Shown piece by piece: positions 16,029 through 25,314 of a stretch of 64,000 nt of DNA. The position numbers and the translations under genes were made by a program. Each line of letters starts with the position of its first letter. Positions within the stretch are counted from its first letter, which is position 1. Origin of the DNA: Burkholderiales bacterium. GTDB taxonomy: Bacteria > Pseudomonadota > Gammaproteobacteria > Burkholderiales > Eutrophovitaceae. The notes below the pieces were generated by a model. That model was not told where the DNA came from and did no database searches. It worked only from the letters and a program-made list of their open reading frames with translations. The DNA lies in the NCBI GenBank assembly GCA_035560005.1, contig DATMAN010000075.1:1-64000 (forward strand), read 5' to 3'.

Positions 16029-16121
16029 CCCTGCAAAACAGACAATAACAACGAATTCTTAAGATCAGCCACAAGAAAAGCCGCTGGCGGCGGTCCGGCA
16101 GCGATTTGGGGGAAGGATCTC

Positions 16122-17849
16122 TTGAAGGTCAACCCATTTGAGCGGGTGCTCAAGCGGCCTGCGCCTGCGCAGTCCTTGCAGGGCAGCGACGCGTGGTTCC
16201 GCGCGCTCGTTCAAAATTCTTTCGACATCATCACGATCCACGACGCATCAGGCGTGACGGTGTACGAATCTCCGGCGGCCTCGCGCATTCTGGGTTATCC
16301 GCCCGGTTCGCTGCTCGGAAAAATGCCGTTCGATACCGTGCATCCCAAGGATGCGCAGCGCGCCCGGGAGGCATTCGAATCCCTCGCGCGCGGCGAAATG
16401 CCTCCACCCATCGAGCTGCGCTTCCGCCACGCCGACGGTTCCTGGATCTGGCTCGAAGCGCTGGGCAACAACCTGCTCGAGCATCCCGGCGTGCGCGGAA
16501 TCGTGTTGACCTCGCGCGACATCACCGAGCGCAAGCGCGCGGAGGAGCGCGCGCAGTATCTGGCGAACTACGACGTGCTGACCGGCCTGCCGAACCGTTT
16601 CTTGATGCACGACCGGCTGGCGCAGGCGTGCGCGCAGGTCTCGCGCAACAGCGCGCGGGTGGCTGTCATGCACGTGGACCTGGACCGCTTCAAGGTGGTC
16701 AACGAGACGCTCGGGCATTACGTGGGCGACGCAGTGCTCAAGCAGGCTGCGGAGCGCCTGAAAAAGGCGTGCCGGGAGGGCGACACGGTGGCGCGGGTGG
16801 GCGGAGACGAATTCACCATCGTGCTGCCCAACGTCACCGCCGTGCAGGGGCTCTCGGCGTTCGCCGACAAACTGCTCGCCGCGCTGTCCAGGCCTTTCCC
16901 CGGCGATGGGCAGGAACTGTTCGTGTCCGCCTCGGTGGGAATCAGCCTTTATCCCGACGATGCACGGACCGTGGACGAACTGATCAAGCACGCCGACGCG
17001 GCGATGTACCGGGCCAAGGCTACTGGGCGCAACCACTACCAGTTCTTTACCCGCGAAATCAACGACAAGGTCCAGGAGCGTCTGCTCATGGAGGGCGGGC
17101 TGCGCCAGGCGCTGCAGCGCGAGGAGTTCCGCGTCGTCTACCAACCCAAGATCGACCTCGCCACGCGCGAGGTGATCGGCGCGGAAGCGCTGATCCGCTG
17201 GTTCCATCCCAAGCTCGGCATGGTGGGGCCGTCGCGCTTCGTGCCGGTGGCGGAAGACTCCGGCATGGTCGGGCAGATCGGCGAATGGGTGCTGCGCACG
17301 GTGTGTCGTCAGATCCGCCAATGGCAGGACGGCGGCTGGACAATGCCGGTTGCGGTCAACGTCTCGGCGCGCCAGTTCCAGCAGTCCGACCTGGCCGATC
17401 TGGTAGTCAGCGTCTTGTCGGAGACGCGAGTGCCGGCTTATCTGCTCGAGATCGAGTTGACCGAAAGCGCGGTCATGCACGATGCCGAAGCCTCGGTGGT
17501 CGCGCTCGAACGGCTGAAGCAGTTCGGCGTGCAGATCTCGATCGACGACTTCGGCACCGGCTACTCCAGCCTTTCCTATCTCAAGCGCCTGCCACTAGAC
17601 GTGCTCAAGGTCGATCAGTCCTTCGTGCGCGATATTTCCTCGGACCCCAACGACGCGGCGATCGTGCGCGCCATCATCACGCTGGCGCGCAGCCTCGGAA
17701 TGAAGGTCACTGCCGAGGGCGTGGAGACCGAAGCGCAACTGGCGTTTTTGAACGCCTACGGCTGCCACTATGCGCAGGGCTACATGTTCGGACAGCCGAT
17801 GCCGGCCGAAGACTTCGCGCAGTTCGCCCGCCGCGCAGTCCGGGTCTAG
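16122..17849 (+). CDS. PAS-GGDEF-EAL cyclic-di-GMP protein
   Basis: 575-aa cytoplasmic signalling protein with no membrane segments. A PAS domain (about residues 22-140) ends in the usual TSRDITERKRAEE. The GGDEF domain (about 150-310) has an intact RVGGDEF near 225-231 and an RxxD inhibitory site (REGD) five residues before it. The EAL domain (about 320-570) has AEALIRW near 352, plus downstream DDFGTGYSSL and LKVDQSFV. Both synthase and phosphodiesterase motifs look intact, so the net activity cannot be predicted. The start is TTG at 16122 with a strong GGGGGAAGG site upstream. It has its own promoter at 16000-16028. Confidence 0.93.
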   Translation: MKVNPFERVLKRPAPAQSLQGSDAWFRALVQNSFDIITIHDASGVTVYESPAASRILGYPPGSLLGKMPFDTVHPKDAQRAREAFESLARGEMPPPIELRFRHADGSWIWLEALGNNLLEHPGVRGIVLTSRDITERKRAEERAQYLANYDVLTGLPNRFLMHDRLAQACAQVSRNSARVAVMHVDLDRFKVVNETLGHYVGDAVLKQAAERLKKACREGDTVARVGGDEFTIVLPNVTAVQGLSAFADKLLAALSRPFPGDGQELFVSASVGISLYPDDARTVDELIKHADAAMYRAKATGRNHYQFFTREINDKVQERLLMEGGLRQALQREEFRVVYQPKIDLATREVIGAEALIRWFHPKLGMVGPSRFVPVAEDSGMVGQIGEWVLRTVCRQIRQWQDGGWTMPVAVNVSARQFQQSDLADLVVSVLSETRVPAYLLEIELTESAVMHDAEASVVALERLKQFGVQISIDDFGTGYSSLSYLKRLPLDVLKVDQSFVRDISSDPNDAAIVRAIITLARSLGMKVTAEGVETEAQLAFLNAYGCHYAQGYMFGQPMPAEDFAQFARRAVRV

Positions 17850-17856
17850 AGCTGCG

Positions 17857-18061
17857 CAGGCCGAAGAGCGAAACTGCAAGACACGGAAAGCAACAAAGAC
17901 TTGGCGGCAACTCGAGTCCGACGCACGGTGAAGCCATCGGCGTACTGGTCGTGCTCTTTGCGTCGAAATTTCCGGATTCGACTCTTGTCCGGTGCCTTGT
18001 TCGTGCCTTCGCGTTTCGCTCTTGAGGTTGTCGGGGTCTTGCCGGGCATGAGAGACCCGAA
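17857..18061. repeat. Decayed inverted-repeat intergenic element, copy A
   Basis: This 211-bp gap upstream of the FMN reductase gene contains a 42-bp block (18000-18041) that matches 36 of 42 bases of the block at 48514-48555 ahead of narJ. Short purine-rich remnants such as GCGAAACTGCAAGACACGG near 17868 look like the opposite arm. No gene is seen in it. Confidence 0.55.
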
Positions 18062-18652
18062 GTGACTCCCAGAATCCTCGCGTTTGCCGGCAGCCTGCGC
18101 GCCGGCTCGTTCAACAAGAAGCTGGTGCGCATCGCCGCGGAGGGCGCCCGCGCGGCCGGCGCCGAGGTGACGCTGCTCGATTTGCGCGATCTGCCCATGC
18201 CGATCTACGACGGCGATATCGAGCGCGAGCAGGGGTTGCCGCCGAACGCCAGGACCTTCAAGAGCTTGTTGATCGACCACCACGGCGTGCTGCTCTCGAC
18301 GCCCGAATACAACTCCCAGTACCCGGCGGTACTGAAGAACGCGATCGACTGGGCCTCGCGCCAGGAACCGGGCGATACTCCGTTGATGGCGTTCAAAGGC
18401 AAGATCGCGGCGGTGATGTCGGCCTCTCCCGGCGCGCTGGCCGCGCTGCGCAGTCAGACGCTGGTGCGCTCGCTGCTGCTGTATCTGGGAATGGTCGTCG
18501 TGCCCACGCAGATCGGTGTCGCGCGTGCCGCCGAAGCTTTCGACGAGGCCGGGCGGCTGAAGGACGAGAAACAGCAGGCCGCCATCGAGGCGCTAGGTGC
18601 CGAAGCCGTACGCTACGTCCGTGCCCTTTACCCGACGTCTCGCGCGTCTTGA
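18062..18652 (+). CDS. NADPH-dependent FMN reductase (ChrR/YieF-like quinone reductase family)
   Basis: 196-aa flavodoxin-fold cytoplasmic oxidoreductase. The FMN phosphate loop GSLRAGSFNKKL (about residues 10-21) and the isoalloxazine-side motif TPEYNSQYPAVLKNAIDW (about 81-98) are typical of enzymes that reduce quinones, azo dyes or chromate with NAD(P)H. The frame starts with GTG at 18062 just after a repeat element and has only a weak ribosome site. The substrate is not readable from sequence. Confidence 0.9.
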   Translation: MTPRILAFAGSLRAGSFNKKLVRIAAEGARAAGAEVTLLDLRDLPMPIYDGDIEREQGLPPNARTFKSLLIDHHGVLLSTPEYNSQYPAVLKNAIDWASRQEPGDTPLMAFKGKIAAVMSASPGALAALRSQTLVRSLLLYLGMVVVPTQIGVARAAEAFDEAGRLKDEKQQAAIEALGAEAVRYVRALYPTSRAS

Positions 18653-18695
18653 GTTCCTGCGGTATCGTTGCGCCGGAACAGCCAAGGAGGCACTC

Positions 18696-19097
18696 ATGCG
18701 ATTGCCCACGATGCTCGCCTTGCTGGCATTCGCCGCGCTCGCTCACGCCGAGAACTGGGTGGAGGTAGGTGCGGACACCGAGGCCAGGTTCTATGTCGAC
18801 ATCGATTCGATCGAAGTCGACCGCGAGACGGTGCGTTTCCTCAAGCGCGGCGTCTATACCCATACGCTCACCGAGAATTTCGGCGGTCACAAGACGTCCT
18901 TCAAGGAGACGGTGGGGACGGTGGAGATCGATTGCGGCCGGCGCATCAACCGGGTCGTGCAGATCGACATGATCGGAGACAACGGGGAGGTGGTCTGGTC
19001 GTCCGGGCGCATGAGGCAGCGCACGTGGGAGGAGGTGCGGCCCAACTCGCATGGCGAAGCCACGCTCGACTACGTCTGCCGCAGGACCGGAAGTTGA
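18696..19097 (+). CDS. Small secreted protein, surface-adhesin E-like
   Basis: 133-aa protein with a clear signal peptide ending at AHAE (about residue 18) and an excellent AAGGAGG site. The mature part (WVEVGADTEARFYVDIDSIE, then a long beta-rich stretch with two Cys) resembles the Adhesin_E family (PF16747) of small secreted beta proteins common in Betaproteobacteria. The family name reflects the Haemophilus founder; adhesion is not shown here. It lies 43 bp after the reductase gene and is followed by a strong hairpin. Confidence 0.75.
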   Translation: MRLPTMLALLAFAALAHAENWVEVGADTEARFYVDIDSIEVDRETVRFLKRGVYTHTLTENFGGHKTSFKETVGTVEIDCGRRINRVVQIDMIGDNGEVVWSSGRMRQRTWEEVRPNSHGEATLDYVCRRTGS

Positions 19098-19098
19098 C

Positions 19099-19125
19099 AA
19101 AAAAACGGCCGCCTTTCGGCGGCCG
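19099..19125 (-). terminator. Intrinsic terminator in minus-strand orientation
   Basis: Perfect 8-bp stem CGGCCGCC / GGCGGCCG (19106-19113 and 19118-19125) with a 4-base loop. The A7 tract at 19099-19105 becomes a U-tract only for transcripts running right to left. On the plus strand it is a hairpin without Us just after the stop codon at 19097. Confidence 0.6.
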
Positions 19126-19381
19126 GTGGTCCCGACACAAGGGAGGAGTGCCGGGAGCAGAAATCTGCCGGGGAGGGCGGGACACAGCGCCCCGCAAAGC
19201 GCCGCCCACGAAGGACTGCGCCAGCTCCCGAACGCGGGCGTGTCGTGCAACGACACCGCCCGTCTCGAACGCGCGCAGCATACGCCATTTGCATAGCTGG
19301 CGCACGACCGCGGAGCTTCCCGGGCAGCGCCGGGAAGCCTCCCGCCGCATGGCCGGCCCTGCTTCGATCGGAGGACACAAG

Positions 19382-22300
19382 TTGCGAGGCACCCTCTTCT
19401 GCCTGGTCACCGCGCTGGCTGCGGCCTTGTGGAACGCTGCGGCGTGGGGCGCGAAGGTCGAGTCCTTTGCGCCCCAGGGCGAGGTCAAGGGGGTACGCCA
19501 GGTCACCGCCCGGTTCTCTGCACCGATGGTGGCGCTGGGGGACCCGCGGCTTCCGGCGCCGTTCGAGATCGACTGCCCGGTACCCGGCACGTCGCGCTGG
19601 GCGGATCCGCGCCACTGGGTCTACGACTTCGAGCACGATCTGCCGGGGGGCGTGCGTTGTACGTTCACGCTGCGCCCTGACCTGGCGGCGCTGGACGGCG
19701 AAGCGGTGGAGCGCGCCGAACCTTTTGCATTCTCCAGCGGCGGCCCGGCGATCCTGCAGACGCTGCCCGGGGAAGGCGCGACAGTGGACGAGGAGCAGAT
19801 CTTCATCCTCGGACTGGACGCGTCCGCCCGCAAGGAAACGGTGGCAGCCAATGCCTTTTGCGATGTGCAGGGCGTTACCGAACGCGTGCCGGTCGAATTG
19901 ATCGAGGGCGAGCAGCGCCGGACGCTGCTCGAGGCGCGCAAGGATTTCATCGGACGGTATCTGCAGTCGGTCAGGCGCGGCGCGCGCTCAGCCGGATTGC
20001 CGATCGACGACGAGCGCTCGCCCATCCTGGCGCTGCGCTGCCAGCGCCGGCTGCCCAACGATGCCCAGGTGCGTCTGGTCTGGAGCGCGGGCATCGAATC
20101 GCAGTCGGGGGTTGCGACCTCGCAGGACCAGGTCATCGCCTGGCGCGTGCGGGAAAGCTTCGAGGCGAAGTTCTCCTGCCAGCGCGCAACCAAGGATGCG
20201 CACTGCCTGCCCATCTTGCCGATGCGCCTCTTGTTCACCGCGCCGGTGGCGCGCAGTGCCGCCGAGAGAATCGTGCTCAAGGGCGCCGGCACGGTGATCC
20301 GCCCGAGCCTCCCCGACGCACAGGCCGGCGGCGCCTATGTCGAGGGCGTGACGTTCAACGGTCCGTTTGCGGAGCGCGCCCAGTACACCCTCGAGTTGCC
20401 CTCCGACCTGACCGATGACGCCGGCCGCCGGCTGGCGAACCAGCGGCGCTTCCCGTTGACCGTGCGTACCGACGAGCATCCGCCGCTCGCCAAGTTCGCC
20501 GGCCGCTTCGGGATCGTCGAGCTCAATGGGGACGGCCTGCTGCCGGTCACGCTGCGCAATCTGGAGGCCATGGTCGAAGCGCGCACGGTCAAGATCGGCA
20601 GGCAGGAAGACGCACGGGCGCAGAGCGCCGATCGCGCCGACCAGGCCATCAACTGGTTGCGCAAACAGCTCGAGTCCGCACGAGGCGAAGAAGGCGCAGT
20701 CGTGCCGGGCGCCTATTCGCGCATCGCCGACGGAGACGTGATGGCGATCGTGCGCTGGATGCGCAAGCTGCGCGAGTTCGAGCACGACCGCTGGCGCTGG
20801 GACGACAAGGCCCAGGAGAACATCGCCGAGTATCGGGTGGGCGAGAAGAGCATCTTCGGAGACCAGGACAAGACCCGGCGCATTCATGTGCCCAAGCCGC
20901 AGGGCGCGCGCGCGTTCGAAGTGGTGGGCATCGCGCTCAAGCGCCCCGGTTTCTACGTCGTGGAGCTGGCCAGCCCCCGTCTGGGTGCGGCGCTGCTCGG
21001 GGAGAAAAACAAGCCGTACTACGTGCAGGCTGCCGCGCTGGTCACCAACCTCTCGGTGCACCTGAAATGGGGACGGGAGTCTTCGCTGGTGTGGGTGACC
21101 GCGCTGGACAGCGGCAAGCCGGTGCCCAAGGCGCTGGTGGCGGTACAGGACTGCGCCGGAAAGGTTTACTTCCGCGGCGAGACCGACGCGCTCGGACGCG
21201 CGCGCATCGGCGCGCTGCTGCCCGAACCGGAGCGCCTGCCGGCCTGCCTGGAAAACTGGGACCGGCAGCTCGTGGCCTCCGCGCGCCTGGGCGAGGATCT
21301 CGGGCTGGTGTTCTCCAACTGGAACGAAGGCATCGCCAACTGGCGCTTCAACCTGCGCAGCGGCAGCTGGCAGGGGCCGTTCATCGCCACCACCGTGTTC
21401 GACCGTACGCTGCTGCGCGCCGGCGAAACCGTCGGGATGAAGCACTATTACCGCCGCCATACCCCGAAGGGCTTTGCCTACGCGCCGGTCGACCAGCTGC
21501 CGAAGAAGGCGCTGATCCAGCACGTGGGCAGCGACGAGAAGTACGAACTGGCGCTGAAATGGGATGCGCGCAACATCGCGGAAAGCACCTGGACCATTCC
21601 GGCCGCGGCGAAGAAGGGCGTGTACCACGTGCTCATGACCGACACGCTCGACACGCGCCCGGGCCGCGGGCCGGCCACCCGTCTTTCCGGCACTTTCCGC
21701 GTCGAGGAATTCCGCGTTCCGCTCATGAAGGCGCAGCTCAGCGGGCCGAAGCAGCCGCAAGTGCGGGCTCAAGCGGTCGATCTCGATCTGCATCTGCGCT
21801 ACCTCGCCGGCGGCGCGGCGTCCGGCGCGCCGGTGAAGGTGCGCGGCGTGGTGCGCCCGCGCGCCGTGAGCTTCCCCGCGTTCGAGGGTTTCGTATTCGC
21901 CAACGGGCGCGTAGCGCCCGGCATCGAGCGCACACCGTCCGAGTGGGACGCGATCGACTTCGAGTCGGTCGAGGTCGACGAAGAAGAACCGGTTGCGGCG
22001 CCCCGGGACGGTGCGCGACCGCTCAGGGCACAGTCGCTGCAGCTCGACGCGGCGGGCAGCGCGCGCGTGAGACTGGGCGGGCTGCCCCCGACCGACCAGC
22101 CGCAGGAACTGGCTGCGGAGATGGAGTACACCGATCCCAACGGTGAGATCCTGACCGTGGCGACTCGCGTGCCCTTGTGGCCTGCGCGGCTGGTCGTCGG
22201 CATCAAGCCGGATGCATGGGCGCGATCGAAGGAACAGTTGAAGTTCCAGATGGTCGTGCTCGATCTCAATGGCAGACCGATCAAAGGGCACAAGCTCAGG

Positions 22301-25225
22301 GCCGAGCTGTACCTGCGCCAGCCGTTCGCGCACCGCAAGCGGCTGGTCGGCGGCTTCTACGGTTTCGAGAGCGGTGCGCGGATCGAGAGAATCGCGGGCG
22401 GCTGCGAGGGCGTGTCCGACGCGCGCGGGCGGGTGTTCTGCACCGTTGCGCCGCAGGTGTCGGGCAACGTGATCGTGCTCGCGCAGGCGCGCGACGGCGC
22501 CGGCAATGTCGCGTACGCCAACGCTTCGGCCTGGATCGCGGGAGAAGGGCAGTGGTGGTTCGACGTATCCAGCGACGATCGCATCGACGTCATTGCCGAG
22601 CGCAAGCGCTACGAGCCCGGAGAGTCCGCGCAACTGCAGGTCCGCATGCCGTTCCGCGAGGCGACCGCGCTGATCACCGTGGAGCGCGAAGGCGTGCTCG
22701 ATTCGTACGTGCAGCCACTCTCGGGCACGAGCCCGGTCGTCAGGCTGCCGCTGAAGGCCCATTACGCGCCCAACGTCTTCGTGTCCGTCCTGGTGGTGCG
22801 CGGCCGCCTCGGCGATGTCAAGCCCACGGCGCTGGTGGATCTGGGCAAACCCGCGTTCCGGATGGGCACGACGGAGGTTGAAGTCGGCTGGCGCGCCCAC
22901 GAGCTCAACGTCCAGGTCAAGCCCGAGCGCGACGCCTACAAGGTGCGCGAGAAGGCGAAGGTCGCGCTGCGGGTCACGCAGAAAGCGGGCGGCAAGCCGG
23001 CCGCGGGAGCCGAGGTCGCTGTGGCGGTGGTGGACGAAGGGCTGCTGGAACTGCTGCCGAACGATTCCTGGAAACTGCTGGAAGCCATGATGCGCCCGCG
23101 CGGCACCGAGGTGCAGACTTCCACCGCCTCCATGCAAGTGGTCGGCAAGCGTCACTACGGCCGCAAGGCCCTCGCGCAAGGCGGCGGTGGAGGGCGCGAG
23201 GCGGCGCGCGAACTGTTCGACACGCTGCTGCTGTGGAAGGCGCGGGTGCCGGTGGATGCCAAGGGCAACGCCACCATCGAAGTGCCACTCAACGATTCGC
23301 TGACCGCGTTTCGCGTGGTGGCTGTCGCGGACGCGGGAGCGGGCCAGTTCGGTACCGGGCAGGCGAAGCTGCATACCACCCAGGACTTGCAGATCCTCTC
23401 CGGCCTGCCGCCGGTGGTGCGCGAGGGCGACCGCTTCGAGGCGCGCTTCACCCTGCGCAACGCCGCTGCGCGCGAGATGAACGTCAACCTCGTCGCCAGG
23501 ATGAACAACAGGTTGCTGCCAGCCGCCGATGTGATGCTGAAGGCGGGCGAAGCGCGCGAAGTGCTCTGGGAGGTCGTGGTGCCGGCCGGGCCCAAGTCGC
23601 TGGACTGGGAAGTCAGCGCGACCGAGCGCGACGCGGCCGGTGCGGCGTCCGGCGACCGGCTGCGCGCTTCGCAACGCGTGGCCGAAGCGGTGCCGGTCGC
23701 GACCCTGCACGCTTCGCTCATGCAGCTCGAGGACAGCCTCGCGGTTCTGGTGGTGCCCCCGGCGAACGCGCTGCCCGCGCGCGGGGGTGTGCGTATCGGC
23801 TTGCGGCCCAGGCTGGGCGACGAGCTGGGCGCGGTGCGCGAGTACATGCAGCGCTACGCCTACACCTGCCTCGAGCAGAAGATCTCGCGCGCGGTCGCGC
23901 TGCGCGACGCCGAACTCTGGTCGCGCGCGATGAAGGAGCTGCCCGCTTACCTGGATCGCGACGGGCTGGCGAAGTATTTCGCGCAGGAGCGTCTGGGCAG
24001 CGATACGCTGACCGCCTATGTGCTGGCGATCGCGCACGAGGCCGGCTGGCCGGTTCCGGACACGGCGCGGGAGCGCATGAGCGCCGGGCTGCGCGGCTTC
24101 ATCGAGGGGCGGGTGCTGCGCGACTCGCCCTTGCCCACCGCCGACCTCACGATCCGGAAGCTTGCCGCGCTGGAAGCGCTGTCGCGCAGCCAGCCCGTGG
24201 ATGCCTCGCTGCTCTCGACCATCGCCATCGAGCCCGACCTCTGGCCCACCTCGGCGGTGATCGACTGGTACGGCGCGCTCAGCCGCAACCAGTGGCCGCA
24301 GCGCAGCCAGTGGCTCGCGCAGGCCGAGCAGATCCTGCGCTCGCGGCTGAACTTCCAGGGCACGACGATGGGATTCGCCACCGAGCGCAGCGACTATCTG
24401 TGGTGGCTGATGGTCTCCGGCGATGTCAACGCCAACCGCGTGCTGCTCGCCTTCCTCGATCACGAAGGCTGGCGCGAAGACATTCCGCGGCTGGTGCGCG
24501 GCACTTTGAATCGCCAGCAACAAGGACGCTGGAACACCACCGTGGCCAACGCCTGGGGCGTGCTGGCCATGGAGAAATTCTCCGCCCGGTTCGAGCAGGA
24601 CACGGTGTCGGGCACCACGACTGCCACGCTGGCCGGCGAGACGGGCGTGGTCGACTGGTCGAACAATGCGCAGGGTGGAGCGCTCGATCTCGGCTGGCCG
24701 CGTACCGAAGGCGGGCTGACCATCACGCACGAGGGCGGCGGCAAACCGTGGGTCACGGTCCAGAGCCGGGCCGCGGTGCCGCTCGCCGCCCCGCAGGCCA
24801 GCGGTTTCCAGGTGAAGAGAACCGTCTCGCCCGTGACCACGCGCCAGCCTGGCGCGCTTTCCCGGGGCGACACGGTGCGTGTGCGCCTGGAGATCGAGGC
24901 CCAGTCCGACGTGACCTGGGTGGCGGTGGAGGATCCGCTTCCCGCCGGGGCGACGATCCTGGGCCGGGGCATCGGCGGGGACTCGCAGATCCTGGCTTCC
25001 GAGGACCGGGGCACCGGTTTGGTCTGGCCGGCGTTCGAAGAGCGGACTTTCGAGGCTTTCCGGGCCTACTACCGCTTCGTGCCCAAAGGTGCATGGGCGG
25101 TCGAGTACACGGTGCGGCTGAACAACGCCGGGCGCTACCAGCTGCCGCCTACGCGGGTGGAGGCGATGTATGCGCCGGAGATGTACGCGATGGTGCCAAA
25201 CGCGCCGCTGACCGTGGGCCCGTGA
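19382..25225 (+). CDS. Bacterial alpha-2-macroglobulin (YfhM-like protease trap)
   Basis: About 1,947-aa periplasmic protein that would trap attacking proteases by a bait-and-thioester mechanism. The reactive thioester motif CLEQ is intact at about residues 1496-1499. Macroglobulin beta-sandwich domains precede it and a C-terminal receptor-like beta domain follows. The signal peptide is LRGTLFCLVTALAAALWNA-like with no lipobox Cys, unlike E. coli YfhM, so it is probably soluble. I chose TTG at 19382 because GGAGG lies 7 bp upstream; ATG at 19349 is the alternative. The partner pbpC follows after 89 bp, the classic bacterial pair: A2M defends the envelope and PBP1C repairs peptidoglycan. Confidence 0.93.
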   Translation: MRGTLFCLVTALAAALWNAAAWGAKVESFAPQGEVKGVRQVTARFSAPMVALGDPRLPAPFEIDCPVPGTSRWADPRHWVYDFEHDLPGGVRCTFTLRPDLAALDGEAVERAEPFAFSSGGPAILQTLPGEGATVDEEQIFILGLDASARKETVAANAFCDVQGVTERVPVELIEGEQRRTLLEARKDFIGRYLQSVRRGARSAGLPIDDERSPILALRCQRRLPNDAQVRLVWSAGIESQSGVATSQDQVIAWRVRESFEAKFSCQRATKDAHCLPILPMRLLFTAPVARSAAERIVLKGAGTVIRPSLPDAQAGGAYVEGVTFNGPFAERAQYTLELPSDLTDDAGRRLANQRRFPLTVRTDEHPPLAKFAGRFGIVELNGDGLLPVTLRNLEAMVEARTVKIGRQEDARAQSADRADQAINWLRKQLESARGEEGAVVPGAYSRIADGDVMAIVRWMRKLREFEHDRWRWDDKAQENIAEYRVGEKSIFGDQDKTRRIHVPKPQGARAFEVVGIALKRPGFYVVELASPRLGAALLGEKNKPYYVQAAALVTNLSVHLKWGRESSLVWVTALDSGKPVPKALVAVQDCAGKVYFRGETDALGRARIGALLPEPERLPACLENWDRQLVASARLGEDLGLVFSNWNEGIANWRFNLRSGSWQGPFIATTVFDRTLLRAGETVGMKHYYRRHTPKGFAYAPVDQLPKKALIQHVGSDEKYELALKWDARNIAESTWTIPAAAKKGVYHVLMTDTLDTRPGRGPATRLSGTFRVEEFRVPLMKAQLSGPKQPQVRAQAVDLDLHLRYLAGGAASGAPVKVRGVVRPRAVSFPAFEGFVFANGRVAPGIERTPSEWDAIDFESVEVDEEEPVAAPRDGARPLRAQSLQLDAAGSARVRLGGLPPTDQPQELAAEMEYTDPNGEILTVATRVPLWPARLVVGIKPDAWARSKEQLKFQMVVLDLNGRPIKGHKLRAELYLRQPFAHRKRLVGGFYGFESGARIERIAGGCEGVSDARGRVFCTVAPQVSGNVIVLAQARDGAGNVAYANASAWIAGEGQWWFDVSSDDRIDVIAERKRYEPGESAQLQVRMPFREATALITVEREGVLDSYVQPLSGTSPVVRLPLKAHYAPNVFVSVLVVRGRLGDVKPTALVDLGKPAFRMGTTEVEVGWRAHELNVQVKPERDAYKVREKAKVALRVTQKAGGKPAAGAEVAVAVVDEGLLELLPNDSWKLLEAMMRPRGTEVQTSTASMQVVGKRHYGRKALAQGGGGGREAARELFDTLLLWKARVPVDAKGNATIEVPLNDSLTAFRVVAVADAGAGQFGTGQAKLHTTQDLQILSGLPPVVREGDRFEARFTLRNAAAREMNVNLVARMNNRLLPAADVMLKAGEAREVLWEVVVPAGPKSLDWEVSATERDAAGAASGDRLRASQRVAEAVPVATLHASLMQLEDSLAVLVVPPANALPARGGVRIGLRPRLGDELGAVREYMQRYAYTCLEQKISRAVALRDAELWSRAMKELPAYLDRDGLAKYFAQERLGSDTLTAYVLAIAHEAGWPVPDTARERMSAGLRGFIEGRVLRDSPLPTADLTIRKLAALEALSRSQPVDASLLSTIAIEPDLWPTSAVIDWYGALSRNQWPQRSQWLAQAEQILRSRLNFQGTTMGFATERSDYLWWLMVSGDVNANRVLLAFLDHEGWREDIPRLVRGTLNRQQQGRWNTTVANAWGVLAMEKFSARFEQDTVSGTTTATLAGETGVVDWSNNAQGGALDLGWPRTEGGLTITHEGGGKPWVTVQSRAAVPLAAPQASGFQVKRTVSPVTTRQPGALSRGDTVRVRLEIEAQSDVTWVAVEDPLPAGATILGRGIGGDSQILASEDRGTGLVWPAFEERTFEAFRAYYRFVPKGAWAVEYTVRLNNAGRYQLPPTRVEAMYAPEMYAMVPNAPLTVGP

Positions 25226-25314
25226 GGCGGAAAGCAAGAGGCGTGAGGCGGAGCAGCGGCAGCAAAGCACGACAGGCACGCGCAGCGAATCGGCGCGGGC
25301 GGATTCTCTCGCGC

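Noticed and set aside
18668-19381. Long in-frame extension upstream of the alpha-2-macroglobulin start
   Set aside because: It runs through another gene in a different frame and through a terminator hairpin. The signal peptide and ribosome site place the start at 19382 (or 19349).
19988-25279. 1,763-codon open frame on the minus strand opposite the alpha-2-macroglobulin
   Set aside because: It is antisense to a gene with clear domains and motifs, is rich in His/Arg/Gln/Gly in the manner of GC-rich shadow frames, and has no recognisable domain.
23233-25314. Upstream extension of the pbpC frame inside the macroglobulin gene
   Set aside because: The extension is a shadow frame of the macroglobulin gene. 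The PBP1C anchor and GT51 domain begin after 25315.
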